From positions 114,680 to 171,302 of the forward strand of contig CAJTMW010000009.1 in the NCBI GenBank assembly GCA_910577275.1: 56,623 nucleotides of DNA. The letters run 5' to 3'. Positions 41,781 to 49,869 of this stretch are shown one piece after another. Made by a program: the position numbers and the translations under genes. The first letter of the stretch is position 1, and each line of letters starts with the position of its first letter. The notes under the pieces were generated by a model, which was not told the origin of the DNA, did no database searches, and worked only from the letters and a program-made list of their open reading frames with translations. The DNA comes from an uncultured Lachnospiraceae bacterium. Lineage in GTDB: Bacteria > Bacillota > Clostridia > Lachnospirales > Lachnospiraceae.

Positions 41781-41945
41781 TTATAAATCCAAATCAGTTG
41801 TCATAATACCGAATGATTCAAGCTTTGCTTTCAATATTTTTATCTGGTACTCGAGCTCTTTTGCAGTATCATTCGAGTTTTTGATACGTTGTAAACTTGT
41901 ATAATTATCAATTAGATTATTAATCATTTGTTTATCGCTTGGCAT
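41781..41945 (-). CDS. Small unknown protein (54 residues)
   Basis: The frame starts MPSDKQMINNLIDNYTS and ends MTTDLDL. GCAGGTGATT, a good ribosome site, is upstream of its ATG (complement of 41943-41945). The composition is charged and heptad-like (TAKELEYQIKILKAKLES), predicting a short coiled coil. Stop TAA lies next to the hairpin at 41732-41775, which would end its transcript. No family recognised. The good RBS, fitting terminator and natural composition favour a real gene. It may be a small regulator or structural peptide beside the immunity cassette. Confidence 0.6.
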   Translation of the reverse strand: MPSDKQMINNLIDNYTSLQRIKNSNDTAKELEYQIKILKAKLESFGIMTTDLDL

Positions 41946-42092
41946 ATAATCACCTGCTTTCTGATTGTGGCTTATACTGATTTCTACATTTTTATTATAG
42001 CGGTTTCGTGGGGAAGTGTAAAGGTCATTTCTCTTTGCTTTCTGTAGATTGTTGTATTCTTTTAAGATAAAACAGACATATTGAGCAACTTT

Positions 42093-42138
42093 ATCAGCAG
42101 TCTTGCAGTTATCGCCGCAAGACTGCTGATTTTATATT
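42093..42138 (+). terminator. Strong stem-loop with T-rich tail, no evident upstream gene
   Basis: ATCAGCAGTCTTGC (42093-42106) and GCAAGACTGCTGAT (42117-42130) pair perfectly over 14 bp with a 10-base loop, then TTTATATT. The nearest plus-strand gene ends 400 bases upstream with its own hairpin, so it may end a short untranslated RNA from 41946-42092 or act as an attenuator for 42229. No other gene is seen in 41946-42228. Confidence 0.75.
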
Positions 42139-42228
42139 CGTTGATATTCTGGTTGATAAAAAATACCTTTGCTATTACAATATAAGAGAATTTATTGAAC
42201 ATATCTACTTATATTGCGAGGTTTTATA

Positions 42229-42603
42229 ATGAAGCTGCCATTTAAAAAGAAAAAAGAAGTGGTTTTTAAAACGGTAGAGCCACATCAGGGATTTATATTG
42301 AGAAATCAGGAGAATGAACTTACCGATTTCAGGGATATAGACATTGAGGATTATCTGGCGGATATGTTTGTCACGCCGGAACAGTTTGTAGTTTTGACAG
42401 CGCCGAAAGCACAGAATAAAATACGCTTTGTCCAGGCATGTACACATGATGGGGAGATAGAGGTTGAATTAGGGATTGAAGACGGAGGAACACGCCTGTT
42501 TTATAAAATGTGTTCAGAAGAAGAGTGCTATCGTATTTTCCTTGATTTTTATGAAAACAGGCTGATTCCCCAAATGGAAGAATATAAGCCGGTTGAATTT
42601 TAA
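42229..42603 (+). CDS. Unknown small acidic protein (124 residues)
   Basis: ATG 42229 follows GCGAGG at about 7 bases; an in-frame TTG at 42214 is less likely. It begins MKLPFKKKKEVVFKTV, then is acidic with FVVLTAPKAQNKIRFVQAC and a mixed alpha/beta pattern. No signal peptide, membrane segment or known motif. It resembles small immunity-like or housekeeping proteins of unknown function found singly in Clostridia, but I cannot assign a role. A weak hairpin, ACAGTAC-CAAA-GTACTGT, follows at about 42662-42679. Confidence 0.65.
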   Translation: MKLPFKKKKEVVFKTVEPHQGFILRNQENELTDFRDIDIEDYLADMFVTPEQFVVLTAPKAQNKIRFVQACTHDGEIEVELGIEDGGTRLFYKMCSEEECYRIFLDFYENRLIPQMEEYKPVEF

Positions 42604-42704
42604 GGCTTTTGTGTGCATAGTGACAAGTTAACATTCCTGACCTCATAACTAAAGCATTGTAACAGTACCAAAGTACTGTCTACAACTGTCTACCGGATTA
42701 TAGA

Positions 42705-42748
42705 CACACAAAAAGAGCGGAAGCCCTGTAAAAATCAAGGTTTCCGCT
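42705..42748 (-). terminator. Terminator of tRNA-Thr
   Basis: On the minus strand AGCGGAA (complement of 42742-42748) pairs with TTCCGCT (complement of 42716-42722), extended by CCT/AGG, and is followed by CTTTTTGTG. It lies 12 bases past the tRNA 3' end. Confidence 0.75.
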
Positions 42749-42759
42749 TCTTTAACCAA

Positions 42760-42832
42760 AGCTGCTGACGGGAATCGGACCCGTGACCTCCGCACTACCA
42801 ATGCGACGCTCTACCGACTGAGCCACAGCAGC
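42760..42832 (-). tRNA. tRNA-Thr (anticodon GGT)
   Basis: 73 bases on the minus strand. The acceptor stem GCTGCTG/CAGCAGC, D-loop (CTCAGTCGGTAGAGC), anticodon stem TCGCA/TGCGG with loop TTGGTAG, and T arm ACGGG-TCCGATT-CCCGT are all present. Anticodon GGT reads ACC and ACU codons. CCA is not encoded. It has its own promoter and terminator. Confidence 0.96.
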
Positions 42833-42863
42833 CTGTAATGCCTGTTCTCACATCACAAATCGT

Positions 42864-42893
42864 ATTGTAACACAATCGGAATTGCTTTGTCAA
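42864..42893 (-). promoter_or_regulatory. Promoter of tRNA-Thr
   Basis: On the minus strand, TTGACA (complement of 42888-42893), 18 bases, TACAAT (complement of 42864-42869), ending 31 bases before the mature tRNA. Confidence 0.75.
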
Positions 42894-42974
42894 TGCTGGA
42901 TTTCTATTTTTATAGCTGTTATAATAAGGCTGTTATAATAAGATAATATTACTGCCAAAAAAGCGAGGTGGGAG

Positions 42975-43706
42975 ATGTCCCGGATAGTCGGTTTAAACGG
43001 ACAATATGCACAGATAAGACGAAAGAAAACGGGGGAGGTTACCTGCGGGGGCGACCAGGGGTTTTTTGCGGGCGCGCCGGCGCGTTCCGCTGATGAGAGA
43101 AAGAATAAGCAGGGATGCGGGATTACGGCGCTTGCGGATGTTTTTCTCTATCTGGCGGGGCAGGACGGTAGCTATGCCGTCAGGGAAAACGCAGGTTGCA
43201 TAAACCGGATTCTTTCCGAGGAGGAATATAAGGATTATTATAACCGTATCTATGAATTTGCAGGCGGTCTTTCGCCCCGCGGAAATAACGGACTTACCTT
43301 TATCCGTCTGCAAAGTGTATTTAACCGCATGGCAAGGAGGCAGAAATGGCCTCTTTACGGCAGGTGGGGATTTTGCGGCGGGAAAATTTACGACAGGATA
43401 CTGGATATGCTTGACAGGGACGTTCCGGTGATTTTATGTATGCCCTATATGGTGCGGAAAAGGGATAAAAGCCGGGGCGCTGTCTTTTACACGAAAAAGG
43501 GAAATAATTTTGTGAAAGCCGCAAGCGTTTCGGCTCATTATGTTGTCGTGACAGGCGTTTTAGAGGAAAACGGGCGTATTTATCTGGAAATTTCGTCCTG
43601 GGGGAAAAGGTATTATATCGACCGGGCGGAATATGAAACGCTGATACGTACCTGTTTTCTGGGAACAATACTGGGGAATATGTTATACGTCAAAAGGCGG
43701 AAATGA
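42975..43706 (+). CDS. Papain/C39-like cysteine peptidase-fold protein
   Basis: 243 residues, no signal peptide. The segment KQGCGITALADVFLYL (Cys48) is the catalytic-cysteine helix pattern of C39 and related papain-like peptidases, and SAHYVVVTGVL (His188) is the matching histidine strand. The third element, normally an Asn or Asp before Trp-Gly, reads EISSWGKRYYI. A very basic N-terminus precedes it. Possible roles: an intracellular peptidase or transglutaminase-like enzyme, or a non-catalytic relative. ATG 42975 follows GAGGTGGGAG. It is 7 bases before the MATE gene and is therefore cotranscribed with it, which is an unexpected pairing. Confidence 0.65.
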   Translation: MSRIVGLNGQYAQIRRKKTGEVTCGGDQGFFAGAPARSADERKNKQGCGITALADVFLYLAGQDGSYAVRENAGCINRILSEEEYKDYYNRIYEFAGGLSPRGNNGLTFIRLQSVFNRMARRQKWPLYGRWGFCGGKIYDRILDMLDRDVPVILCMPYMVRKRDKSRGAVFYTKKGNNFVKAASVSAHYVVVTGVLEENGRIYLEISSWGKRYYIDRAEYETLIRTCFLGTILGNMLYVKRRK

Positions 43707-43713
43707 GGAAAAA

Positions 43714-45174
43714 ATGAAAAAATACAATATGCTTACGGACAGTCCGGGGAAGTCGCTGTTTTTCTTTGCGCTTCCCATGATTTTGGGAAATCTTTTTCAG
43801 CAGTTTTACTCTACGGTGGATTCCATCATTGTGGGGCAGTATGTGGGGGAGGACGCGCTTGCCGCGGTGGGGGCTTCCTATTCCCTGACCACGGTTTTCA
43901 TTATGATTGCCATAGGGGGAGGCATCGGCGCTTCCGTTGTGATTTCCCAGTACCTTGGGGCGGGGCTGAACCGGCAGATGAAAACCTCTGTCTATACGGC
44001 GCTTTTGAGCTTCCTTGGAGTGAGTATTGTGCTGGGAGTTGTGGGGCTTGTTTTCAGCAGAAATATTCTGACTGCGCTTAATACGCCGGCAAATATTCTG
44101 GAGGACGCTCTGCTTTATCTGGACATTTATTTTGTAGGTCTTCCTTTTTTGTTTATGTACAACATTTTATCCTCCGTATTTAACGCTCTGGGGAATTCAA
44201 AGACGCCGCTGTATCTGCTGATTTTTTCTTCGCTGCTCAACATTGTCATGGACCTGGCTTTTGTGAGAGGGCTGGGGCTTGGAATAGCCGGGGCAGCGGT
44301 GGCAACGGTCATTGCACAGGGGCTTTCGGCGGTAATTTCCTTCTGCCTTTTGCTGCGCTCGTTAAAAGGGTATGTGGAAACGCGCACGGTAAGCGGCGGT
44401 GCGGACTTTACGGAACAGAAGAATATGGGGGAAGTTGCTGTTGCAGAGAGGAAAGAGACGCCGCGCACAACGGAGGGGAAAAAGGAACGGCCGGTTCTGT
44501 TTGACACCGCAATGCTTGGAAATATGATAAAGGTTGCCATTCCTTCCATGCTCCAGCAGTCGATTGTTTCCATCGGAATGCTTCTGGTGCAGTCCGTGGT
44601 CAACGGGTTCGGTTCTTCCGTACTGGCGGGCTATACTGCCGGGACAAGGATTGAGTCTATCTGTATTGTGCCTATGATTGCTTCCGGGAATGCGGTTTCC
44701 ACCTTTACGGCCCAGAATCTGGGCGCGGGGAAGCCGGAACGTGTGAAGAAGGGGTATCTGGCGGCGGTTAAGATGGTGGCGGCCTTTGCCGTGATAATCT
44801 GCGTGATTCTCACCTTGTTTCATGAAGGGATTGTGGGCTCGTTCCTGGAAGCGGGAAGCGAGCCGGCGGCCTTTGAGACAGGGAACGCCTATCTGTCGTT
44901 TATCGCATTTTTCTTTGTGTGCATCGGCTTAAAGGCGATTACGGACGGCGTGCTGCGGGGAGCGGGGGATGTGGTGGTCTTTACTCTGGCGAATCTGATT
45001 AATCTTGGAATCCGGATGAGCGTTGCCTTTGTCTTTGCGCCCGTGTGGGGAGTGCAGGCGGTGTGGTTTGCCATTCCCATGGGGTGGACGACGAATTACC
45101 TGATTTCTTTTGTGAGATATTTGTCCGGGAAATGGAGCAGAAAAAAGTTGATAAAGACAGTGGAAGAGGAGTAA
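43714..45174 (+). CDS. MATE-family multidrug/Na+ antiporter
   Basis: 486 residues with about 12 membrane segments. Family motifs: FFALPMILGNLFQQFYSTVDSI at the N-terminus, the related repeat IPSMLQQSIVSIGMLLVQ in the second half, and pseudo-two-fold symmetry. A charged loop of about 35 residues (near 230-265, EQKNMGEVAVAERKETPRTTEGKK) joins the two halves and is longer than usual. It exports cationic compounds using an ion gradient. ATG 43714 follows GAGGAAAAA. It shares a transcript with the upstream papain-like gene and possibly xpt downstream. Confidence 0.92.
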   Translation: MKKYNMLTDSPGKSLFFFALPMILGNLFQQFYSTVDSIIVGQYVGEDALAAVGASYSLTTVFIMIAIGGGIGASVVISQYLGAGLNRQMKTSVYTALLSFLGVSIVLGVVGLVFSRNILTALNTPANILEDALLYLDIYFVGLPFLFMYNILSSVFNALGNSKTPLYLLIFSSLLNIVMDLAFVRGLGLGIAGAAVATVIAQGLSAVISFCLLLRSLKGYVETRTVSGGADFTEQKNMGEVAVAERKETPRTTEGKKERPVLFDTAMLGNMIKVAIPSMLQQSIVSIGMLLVQSVVNGFGSSVLAGYTAGTRIESICIVPMIASGNAVSTFTAQNLGAGKPERVKKGYLAAVKMVAAFAVIICVILTLFHEGIVGSFLEAGSEPAAFETGNAYLSFIAFFFVCIGLKAITDGVLRGAGDVVVFTLANLINLGIRMSVAFVFAPVWGVQAVWFAIPMGWTTNYLISFVRYLSGKWSRKKLIKTVEEE

Positions 45175-45248
45175 AATAGAAAACAACGGCGGGCGAAAAG
45201 CGTAAGGAAGCGGGTCCGCCGGATATACTCAGGATAAGGGGGCAAAGT

Positions 45249-45830
45249 ATGAAGCTTTTGGAGGAACGGATTCGGCGGGACGGCAATGTAAAACCGGGCA
45301 ATGTGCTGAAGGTAGACAGTTTTTTAAATCATCAGATGGATGTGGAGCTGTATAATGAGATGGGGAAGGAATTCAGGAGGCTGTTCCCCAGCGAGAAAAT
45401 CAACAAAATCCTGACCATTGAAGCGTCAGGAATCGGCATTGCATGTATTGCGGCGCAGTACTTTCATGTGCCTGTGGTTTTCGCAAAGAAATCCCAGAGC
45501 ATTAATCTGGACGGCGAGCAGTATTCCACGCGGATTGAATCTTTTACCCATAAAAGGGTGTATGATGTGATTGTGTCGAAAAAGTATCTCCAGAAGGGGG
45601 ACAGGGTGCTGATTATCGACGATTTCCTTGCAAACGGCTGCGCGGTGTCAGGACTTATCGATTTGATTGAAAGCGCCGGCGCCGAGATAGAGGGCGTGGG
45701 AATTGCTGTGGAAAAGGGTTTTCAGGAGGGCGGAAAGCTTCTGCGGGGAAGGGGAATCCGGGTGGAATCTCTGGCAATCGTGGAAAGCATGGATGATAAA
45801 ACCGGTGAAATTGTATTTAGGGAATCCTGA
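45249..45830 (+). CDS. xpt: Xanthine phosphoribosyltransferase
   Basis: 193 residues. It converts xanthine and PRPP to XMP for purine salvage. The N-terminus MKLLEERIRRDG and DSFLNHQMD, and the PRPP-binding motif VLIIDDFLANGCAVSGL near 120-136, are typical of Xpt. TIEASGIGIACIAA is near 58. RBS is GGGGGCAAAGT. No purine riboswitch is visible in the 74 bases upstream, unlike Bacillus xpt-pbuX. A strong terminator follows at 45933. Confidence 0.95.
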   Translation: MKLLEERIRRDGNVKPGNVLKVDSFLNHQMDVELYNEMGKEFRRLFPSEKINKILTIEASGIGIACIAAQYFHVPVVFAKKSQSINLDGEQYSTRIESFTHKRVYDVIVSKKYLQKGDRVLIIDDFLANGCAVSGLIDLIESAGAEIEGVGIAVEKGFQEGGKLLRGRGIRVESLAIVESMDDKTGEIVFRES

Positions 45831-45857
45831 AAGCAGCACCGGAAGACCTGAGGGCGC

Positions 45858-45908
45858 GAGATATACTCGCGAGATATACTCGCAGGATATGCTTGCGGGA
45901 TGTGCCTG
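45858..45908 (+). repeat. 13-base tandem repeat after xpt
   Basis: GAGATATACTCGC at 45858-45870 and 45871-45883 is exact, followed by a degenerate copy AGGATATGCTTGC (45884-45896) and a further trace GGGATGTGCCTG. Non-coding, between the xpt stop and terminator. Confidence 0.75.
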
Positions 45909-45932
45909 AAATATTGATTATGATTATAACTT

Positions 45933-45969
45933 AAGGAGGCTGCGCCAGATGGCGCAGTCTCCTTGTTTT
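45933..45969 (+). terminator. Strong terminator between xpt and the penicillin-binding protein gene
   Basis: AAGGAGGCTGCGCC (45933-45946) pairs with GGCGCAGTCTCCTT (45951-45964) around AGAT, with one G-U, then GTTTT. It can serve both convergent genes. Confidence 0.9.
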
Positions 45970-46009
45970 GAGCCGCCTCCCGGTGAGGCCGGCTTCTCCT
46001 TATCTTATT

Positions 46010-48739
46010 TTATTCCGCTCCGCCGTTGCTGTCGTCCATGGGGGCGGTATTTTCCGCCGGAGGCGGCGCACCCTCGTTTGCGGCGGCCATAGCGGCCTGC
46101 TGTGCGGCAAGGATTTCATTCCGCTGCTGCTCGATGATTCCTTCAATGCCGGGCTGTGCCATGAATTCCGCATTGTGGGGACAGGTATTGGACTGATTCG
46201 GGTCTATCGGTACGACGGAAACAGTTCCGTCCTCATTGGTAATCTGCTGTGTCAGCACGGAGCCCTGCTGCAGGCTGGGATGTTCTATGGGAATTAACTC
46301 CCTTACTCCTTCGACTGCAAAAGGACATCCTTCGCAGGCCGGCAGGCCGTTATACTGGCAGAGCATTCCACGGTAATGCACGTCGCAGCTTTCCGTGGGA
46401 ACGGTGCCCTCCGCAAAGTATTCCGTCCGCAGCGTTCCGTCGCAGAGTCCGGCAATCGGGAGCTTGCCGGAGCGGGCGCACACCGTTGCCTGAACGATTC
46501 CGCTTGAGGGCATGGGGAAGGACGCGCTGGGCAAATCCTCATGGATTCGGGACATTACCGCCCGCCAGAGCTTTTTGGCAAGATTTCTTTCCTCGCCCTT
46601 GCGGAGCTTGGTGTTATTGTCGTAGCCGGTCCAGGTGGTGGCGGTATAGTAAGGGGTATAACCGGCAAACCACACGTCGTTGTAGGCGGAGGTGGTTCCT
46701 GTCTTGCCGGCAATGGCCATATTTCCGAAGTTACAGGAAGCGCCGGTTCCCTTAATCACCACGTCCATCATGGCGTTAGTCAAAAGCCACGCGGTGGTTT
46801 CCTTGATTACCTGTCTGGATTCGGGCTGGGTGTTGTCCAAAATCACATTGCCGTCGTGGTCCACCACTTTCGTGTAAAGCTTGGGCTTGATATAGGTTCC
46901 GCCGTTGGCAATGGCAGCGTAGGCGGCGTTTAATTCTTCGTTGGTGACGCCCACCGTAAGCCCGCCTAAAGCAAGGGACTGCTGGATATCGGAATAGATT
47001 TCGGTCTTTCCGTTCACCACGATTTCCTTCCGGTCCACAACGGTGGTGAATCCGAAGTTCTTTACATAATCAAAGCCCAGCTGGGGCGTGATGATGGTCA
47101 GGGTCTTGACGGCAAGAATGTTCATGGAGTCGATAATTCCCTGACGGAGGGAATTCAGCCCTCTGTAGGACGCGCCCCACCAGTTGTTTACAGGTCTGCC
47201 GTCGGCGTAGTTAAAGGGTGCGTCGTTGATGACCGTGGCAAGGGTGAGCCCGGCGCTGTCAAAGGCGGGGGCATAAACCGCAACGGTCTTAAAGGTGGAG
47301 CCCGGCTGACGCTTGGCATCGGTGGCTCTGTTTAAGGTACGGCTGGCCTCCTTGGGACCGCGCCCGCCTACCATGGCAAGGACATAGCCGGTGTGCTGGT
47401 CCTCGATGGTGAGGGAGACCTGGGGCTGGGGCGTCAGGGTAACGTTCTCGTCGAACACCTCGTCCCCGCTTTCCAGAACGGCCAGCTTGTATTCTTCAAT
47501 CTGGGCATAGGCGTCCTCGTGAGTATTGAAAATCAGGTTGAAAGAAGGATTCTGTTCCTTGAAATAACTCTGGAGCATTTCCGTGCTGTGGTTTTCATAG
47601 TCGCCGGAGGACTTCTTTATGGTCAGGGCATAGCTTAATTGCCAGCGGGTGTCGGCGGGATAATTTTCCTCATTGGAAAACACCTCGTCGCATATGGCCT
47701 GAATGTTCGGGTCCTGAGTGGAGTAGATTTTCAGGCCGCCGCTGTAGAGCAGGGTAAAGGCCTGCGTCTCGTTATAGCCCGCCGCTAAAAGGTCGTCCAT
47801 CACGTCGGTGGTCAGAGAGTCCACAAAATATGTATTGACTGTGGATTCCTCAGAGCCCTCGTTGGCGACCTGAATGCGGGAATAAACGTCGTCGGCCATT
47901 GCCTCGTCGTATTCCGCCTGGGAAATGTATTCCTGCTCCAGCATATTGTCCAGAACCTTTTTGCGCCTTTTGGCGTTATCCTCAGGATGGGAAATGGGAT
48001 TGAGCTTGGAAGGATTCTGCGTGATACCGGCAATCACCGCGCATTCGGAAAGATTCAGCTCATTTACCGGCTTGTCAAAATAGCGCAGCGAAGCCGCCTG
48101 GACGCCCAGGGTATTCTGCCCTAAGTTGATACTGTTCATGTAGTTTAAAAGAACGTCCTCCTTTGACATGGACTTGCTCAGCTCAATGGCAAGGTACTGC
48201 TCCTGAATTTTTCTTTTCAGCTTATCCGCAAAGCCGGTTTCGCTGGTCCAGTCGGTAAAAACATTGTTCTTGAGGAGCTGCTGGGTGATGGTGCTGGCGC
48301 CCTCCGTGAAATGGAACTTCTGGGAGACGCCGATGTAAGCGGCTCTGATAATTCCCTTGATGTCAATGCCGTTGTGCTCGTAGAAACGCGCGTCCTCTAT
48401 GGCAACAAAGGCGTCCGCCAAATCCTGGGGAATCATGTCGTGGGTGACAGGGATTCTGTTGGAATTCTGGGAAACCAGCTTGGCGGTCTGATTCCCTTCA
48501 AGGTCGTAGACGAAAGTGGAAAAACCGGTAGGGGTAACCTTGATGTTTTCGATGCTGGGAGCGGTATCGATGACTCCCTTGAAAATCCCAAAGCCCATAC
48601 TGATTCCAATCACGCCTACAGATAAAATAAAGAGCAGGGAAAGATTAAGGACTGATACAAGGAGCTTCTTCCCCAGCCTGGTTGATGTGGCATGGACGGC
48701 CTTTTGTTTGGCCTTAATGCCTTTTTTACTGTAGTTCAT
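46010..48739 (-). CDS. Class A penicillin-binding protein (PBP1A-type transglycosylase/transpeptidase)
   Basis: 909 residues. The start complementary to 48737-48739 follows GGAGGCACATAT; an earlier in-frame ATG at 48802 lies over the promoter. A cytoplasmic basic tail and one membrane helix (about 25-50) lead to the GT51 domain with EDARFYEHNGID (catalytic Glu about 115) and EGASTITQQLLKN. The transpeptidase has SxxK as GSTFK (Ser about 481), SMN (about 538) and KTGTT (about 679). It polymerises and cross-links peptidoglycan at the cell surface. The C-terminus adds a Cys-rich part (CARSGKLPIAGLC, CDVHYRGMLC, CEGCPF) and an Ala/Pro-rich tail. Confidence 0.95.
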   Translation of the reverse strand: MNYSKKGIKAKQKAVHATSTRLGKKLLVSVLNLSLLFILSVGVIGISMGFGIFKGVIDTAPSIENIKVTPTGFSTFVYDLEGNQTAKLVSQNSNRIPVTHDMIPQDLADAFVAIEDARFYEHNGIDIKGIIRAAYIGVSQKFHFTEGASTITQQLLKNNVFTDWTSETGFADKLKRKIQEQYLAIELSKSMSKEDVLLNYMNSINLGQNTLGVQAASLRYFDKPVNELNLSECAVIAGITQNPSKLNPISHPEDNAKRRKKVLDNMLEQEYISQAEYDEAMADDVYSRIQVANEGSEESTVNTYFVDSLTTDVMDDLLAAGYNETQAFTLLYSGGLKIYSTQDPNIQAICDEVFSNEENYPADTRWQLSYALTIKKSSGDYENHSTEMLQSYFKEQNPSFNLIFNTHEDAYAQIEEYKLAVLESGDEVFDENVTLTPQPQVSLTIEDQHTGYVLAMVGGRGPKEASRTLNRATDAKRQPGSTFKTVAVYAPAFDSAGLTLATVINDAPFNYADGRPVNNWWGASYRGLNSLRQGIIDSMNILAVKTLTIITPQLGFDYVKNFGFTTVVDRKEIVVNGKTEIYSDIQQSLALGGLTVGVTNEELNAAYAAIANGGTYIKPKLYTKVVDHDGNVILDNTQPESRQVIKETTAWLLTNAMMDVVIKGTGASCNFGNMAIAGKTGTTSAYNDVWFAGYTPYYTATTWTGYDNNTKLRKGEERNLAKKLWRAVMSRIHEDLPSASFPMPSSGIVQATVCARSGKLPIAGLCDGTLRTEYFAEGTVPTESCDVHYRGMLCQYNGLPACEGCPFAVEGVRELIPIEHPSLQQGSVLTQQITNEDGTVSVVPIDPNQSNTCPHNAEFMAQPGIEGIIEQQRNEILAAQQAAMAAANEGAPPPAENTAPMDDSNGGAE

Positions 48740-48792
48740 ATATGTGCCTCCATATAGATTACATTCATATTTGATGAAATCATAATAGTGTA

Positions 48793-48801
48793 AGTATACC
48801 A
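48793..48801 (-). promoter_or_regulatory. Extended -10 promoter of the PBP1A gene
   Basis: On the minus strand TGGTATACT (complement of 48793-48801) is a TGn-extended -10. The -35 region (TTTATT) is poor. It lies 54 bases before the start codon. Confidence 0.5.
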
Positions 48802-48928
48802 AAATGTGGGGATGAAATAAAGTTTTTTTATAGTTTATTAAGAATTATTCACGATTTTATACACTTTTATTCCCTGTTGTGGTAAACTGCAAGGGAAAAA
48901 GGGCAAAAACCCAGGGAGGGATTCGGGG

Positions 48929-49579
48929 ATGGAAGAACAAAAAAATCAGTTTTTACCATATAAAATCATCTGTGAGCCGGGATATGGAGAATACGAGGAA
49001 AAAAAATCCCGGTTTCTTGCAAACGCGGCTCCGGTAACCTCGGAGGAGGAGGCTGCCGCCTTTATCGCCTCCGTCAGAAAGAAATACTATGACGCCAGAC
49101 ATCACTGTTACGCCTTTGTAATAGGAAGAAACAGAGAAATCACAAGATGCAGCGACGACGGGGAACCAGGCGGGACGGCGGGAAAGCCCATACTGGAAAC
49201 CCTCCTTGGCACGCAGGCCGTTGACGGAATCGTGGTGGTTACCAGATATTTCGGCGGCACCCTTTTAGGGACGGGCGGACTGGTGCGCTCTTATACGCGG
49301 GCGGCGCAGGAGGGGCTTGCAAATGCCAAAACGGCGGTTATGCGTTACGGGACGGAGCTGACGGTTCAAATCGGATACGCCGATGTGGGAGCGGTGCAGT
49401 ATCTTCTGGAAACGCAAAAAACCACAATTTCCGCGTCCAGGTACACAGACAGGGTGGAATTTGATATCCGCATTCCCACCGAGCAGGAAAAGAAGGTGCG
49501 AAACGCCCTGACAGAAGCCACGGCGGGCCGGGCCGGAATAAGCATAAGGGGCTGCGGGTATTATATGGATAACGCGTGA
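48929..49579 (+). CDS. YigZ/IMPACT-family protein
   Basis: 216 residues, the full family length. N-terminal UPF0029 domain with EYEEKKSRFLANAAPV, the signature ARHHCYAFVIG near 54-64, SDDGEPGGTAGKPIL near 76-90 and VVVTRYFGGTLLGTGGLVRSY near 105-125, then a C-terminal DUF1949 domain. Bacterial members bind nucleic acid or ribosome factors, and their function is not settled. ATG 48929 follows GGGAGGGATTCGGGG. It is divergent from the PBP gene. Confidence 0.92.
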   Translation: MEEQKNQFLPYKIICEPGYGEYEEKKSRFLANAAPVTSEEEAAAFIASVRKKYYDARHHCYAFVIGRNREITRCSDDGEPGGTAGKPILETLLGTQAVDGIVVVTRYFGGTLLGTGGLVRSYTRAAQEGLANAKTAVMRYGTELTVQIGYADVGAVQYLLETQKTTISASRYTDRVEFDIRIPTEQEKKVRNALTEATAGRAGISIRGCGYYMDNA

Positions 49580-49645
49580 AAAATCCCCGCGCCCTGCGGA
49601 CAGTTTGCAGAACCATGGAGGCGATTTGCAAAGCGGGAATTTTGT

Positions 49646-49674
49646 TTGACAAAAAAGAAACTGTGCTCTAAAGT
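49646..49674 (+). promoter_or_regulatory. mgtE promoter
   Basis: TTGACA (49646-49651), 17 bases, TAAAGT (49669-49674). It gives a leader of about 158 bases before mgtE that includes a small open frame with its own ribosome site. No M-box magnesium riboswitch pattern is recognised in it. Confidence 0.7.
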
Positions 49675-49755
49675 AAGAGAGTAGGTTTGAAATTACATGG
49701 CAAAAGATATCCTGTGCGGCATTGCCGGGCAGTTTTCCGAAAGGGGGTGGTTTTT

Positions 49756-49869
49756 ATGAAAAAGAGTATAGCGGGCAGCAGTACCGATATCCCTCCTCAT
49801 GAACGGGGCGTAAAAATCACATATAAAGGAGAATTGCTATGGAAGAAATCAAGGATATTGAGACAGTAA
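49756..49869 (+). CDS. Possible leader peptide overlapping the mgtE start
   Basis: A 37-residue frame starts at ATG 49756 after a strong site, AAGGGGGTGG (49741-49750). It begins MKKSIAGSSTDIPPHERG and runs through the mgtE ribosome site (about 49825-49831) and start (49839), ending 30 bases inside mgtE in another frame. Translation of it would interfere with or couple to mgtE initiation. Adjacent Pro codons (CCT CCT) recall the proline-sensitive mgtL leader of enteric mgtA. It could instead be a chance frame. Confidence 0.5.
   Translation: MKKSIAGSSTDIPPHERGVKITYKGELLWKKSRILRQ

Noticed and set aside
39206..42228. Hidden lantibiotic precursor next to the immunity genes
   Set aside because: I found no small frame rich in Ser/Thr/Cys with a leader and no modification enzymes; the 54-residue gene has no Cys.
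45175..45248. Purine riboswitch before xpt
   Set aside because: Only 74 bases, with no conserved purine-aptamer core; only a GGCGG/CCGCC hairpin is seen.
45858..45908. CRISPR-like array
   Set aside because: The 13-base units are contiguous without spacers and decay quickly; no cas genes.
49580..49838. M-box magnesium riboswitch before mgtE
   Set aside because: None of the conserved M-box strings that I know is present; the leader peptide is a better candidate.
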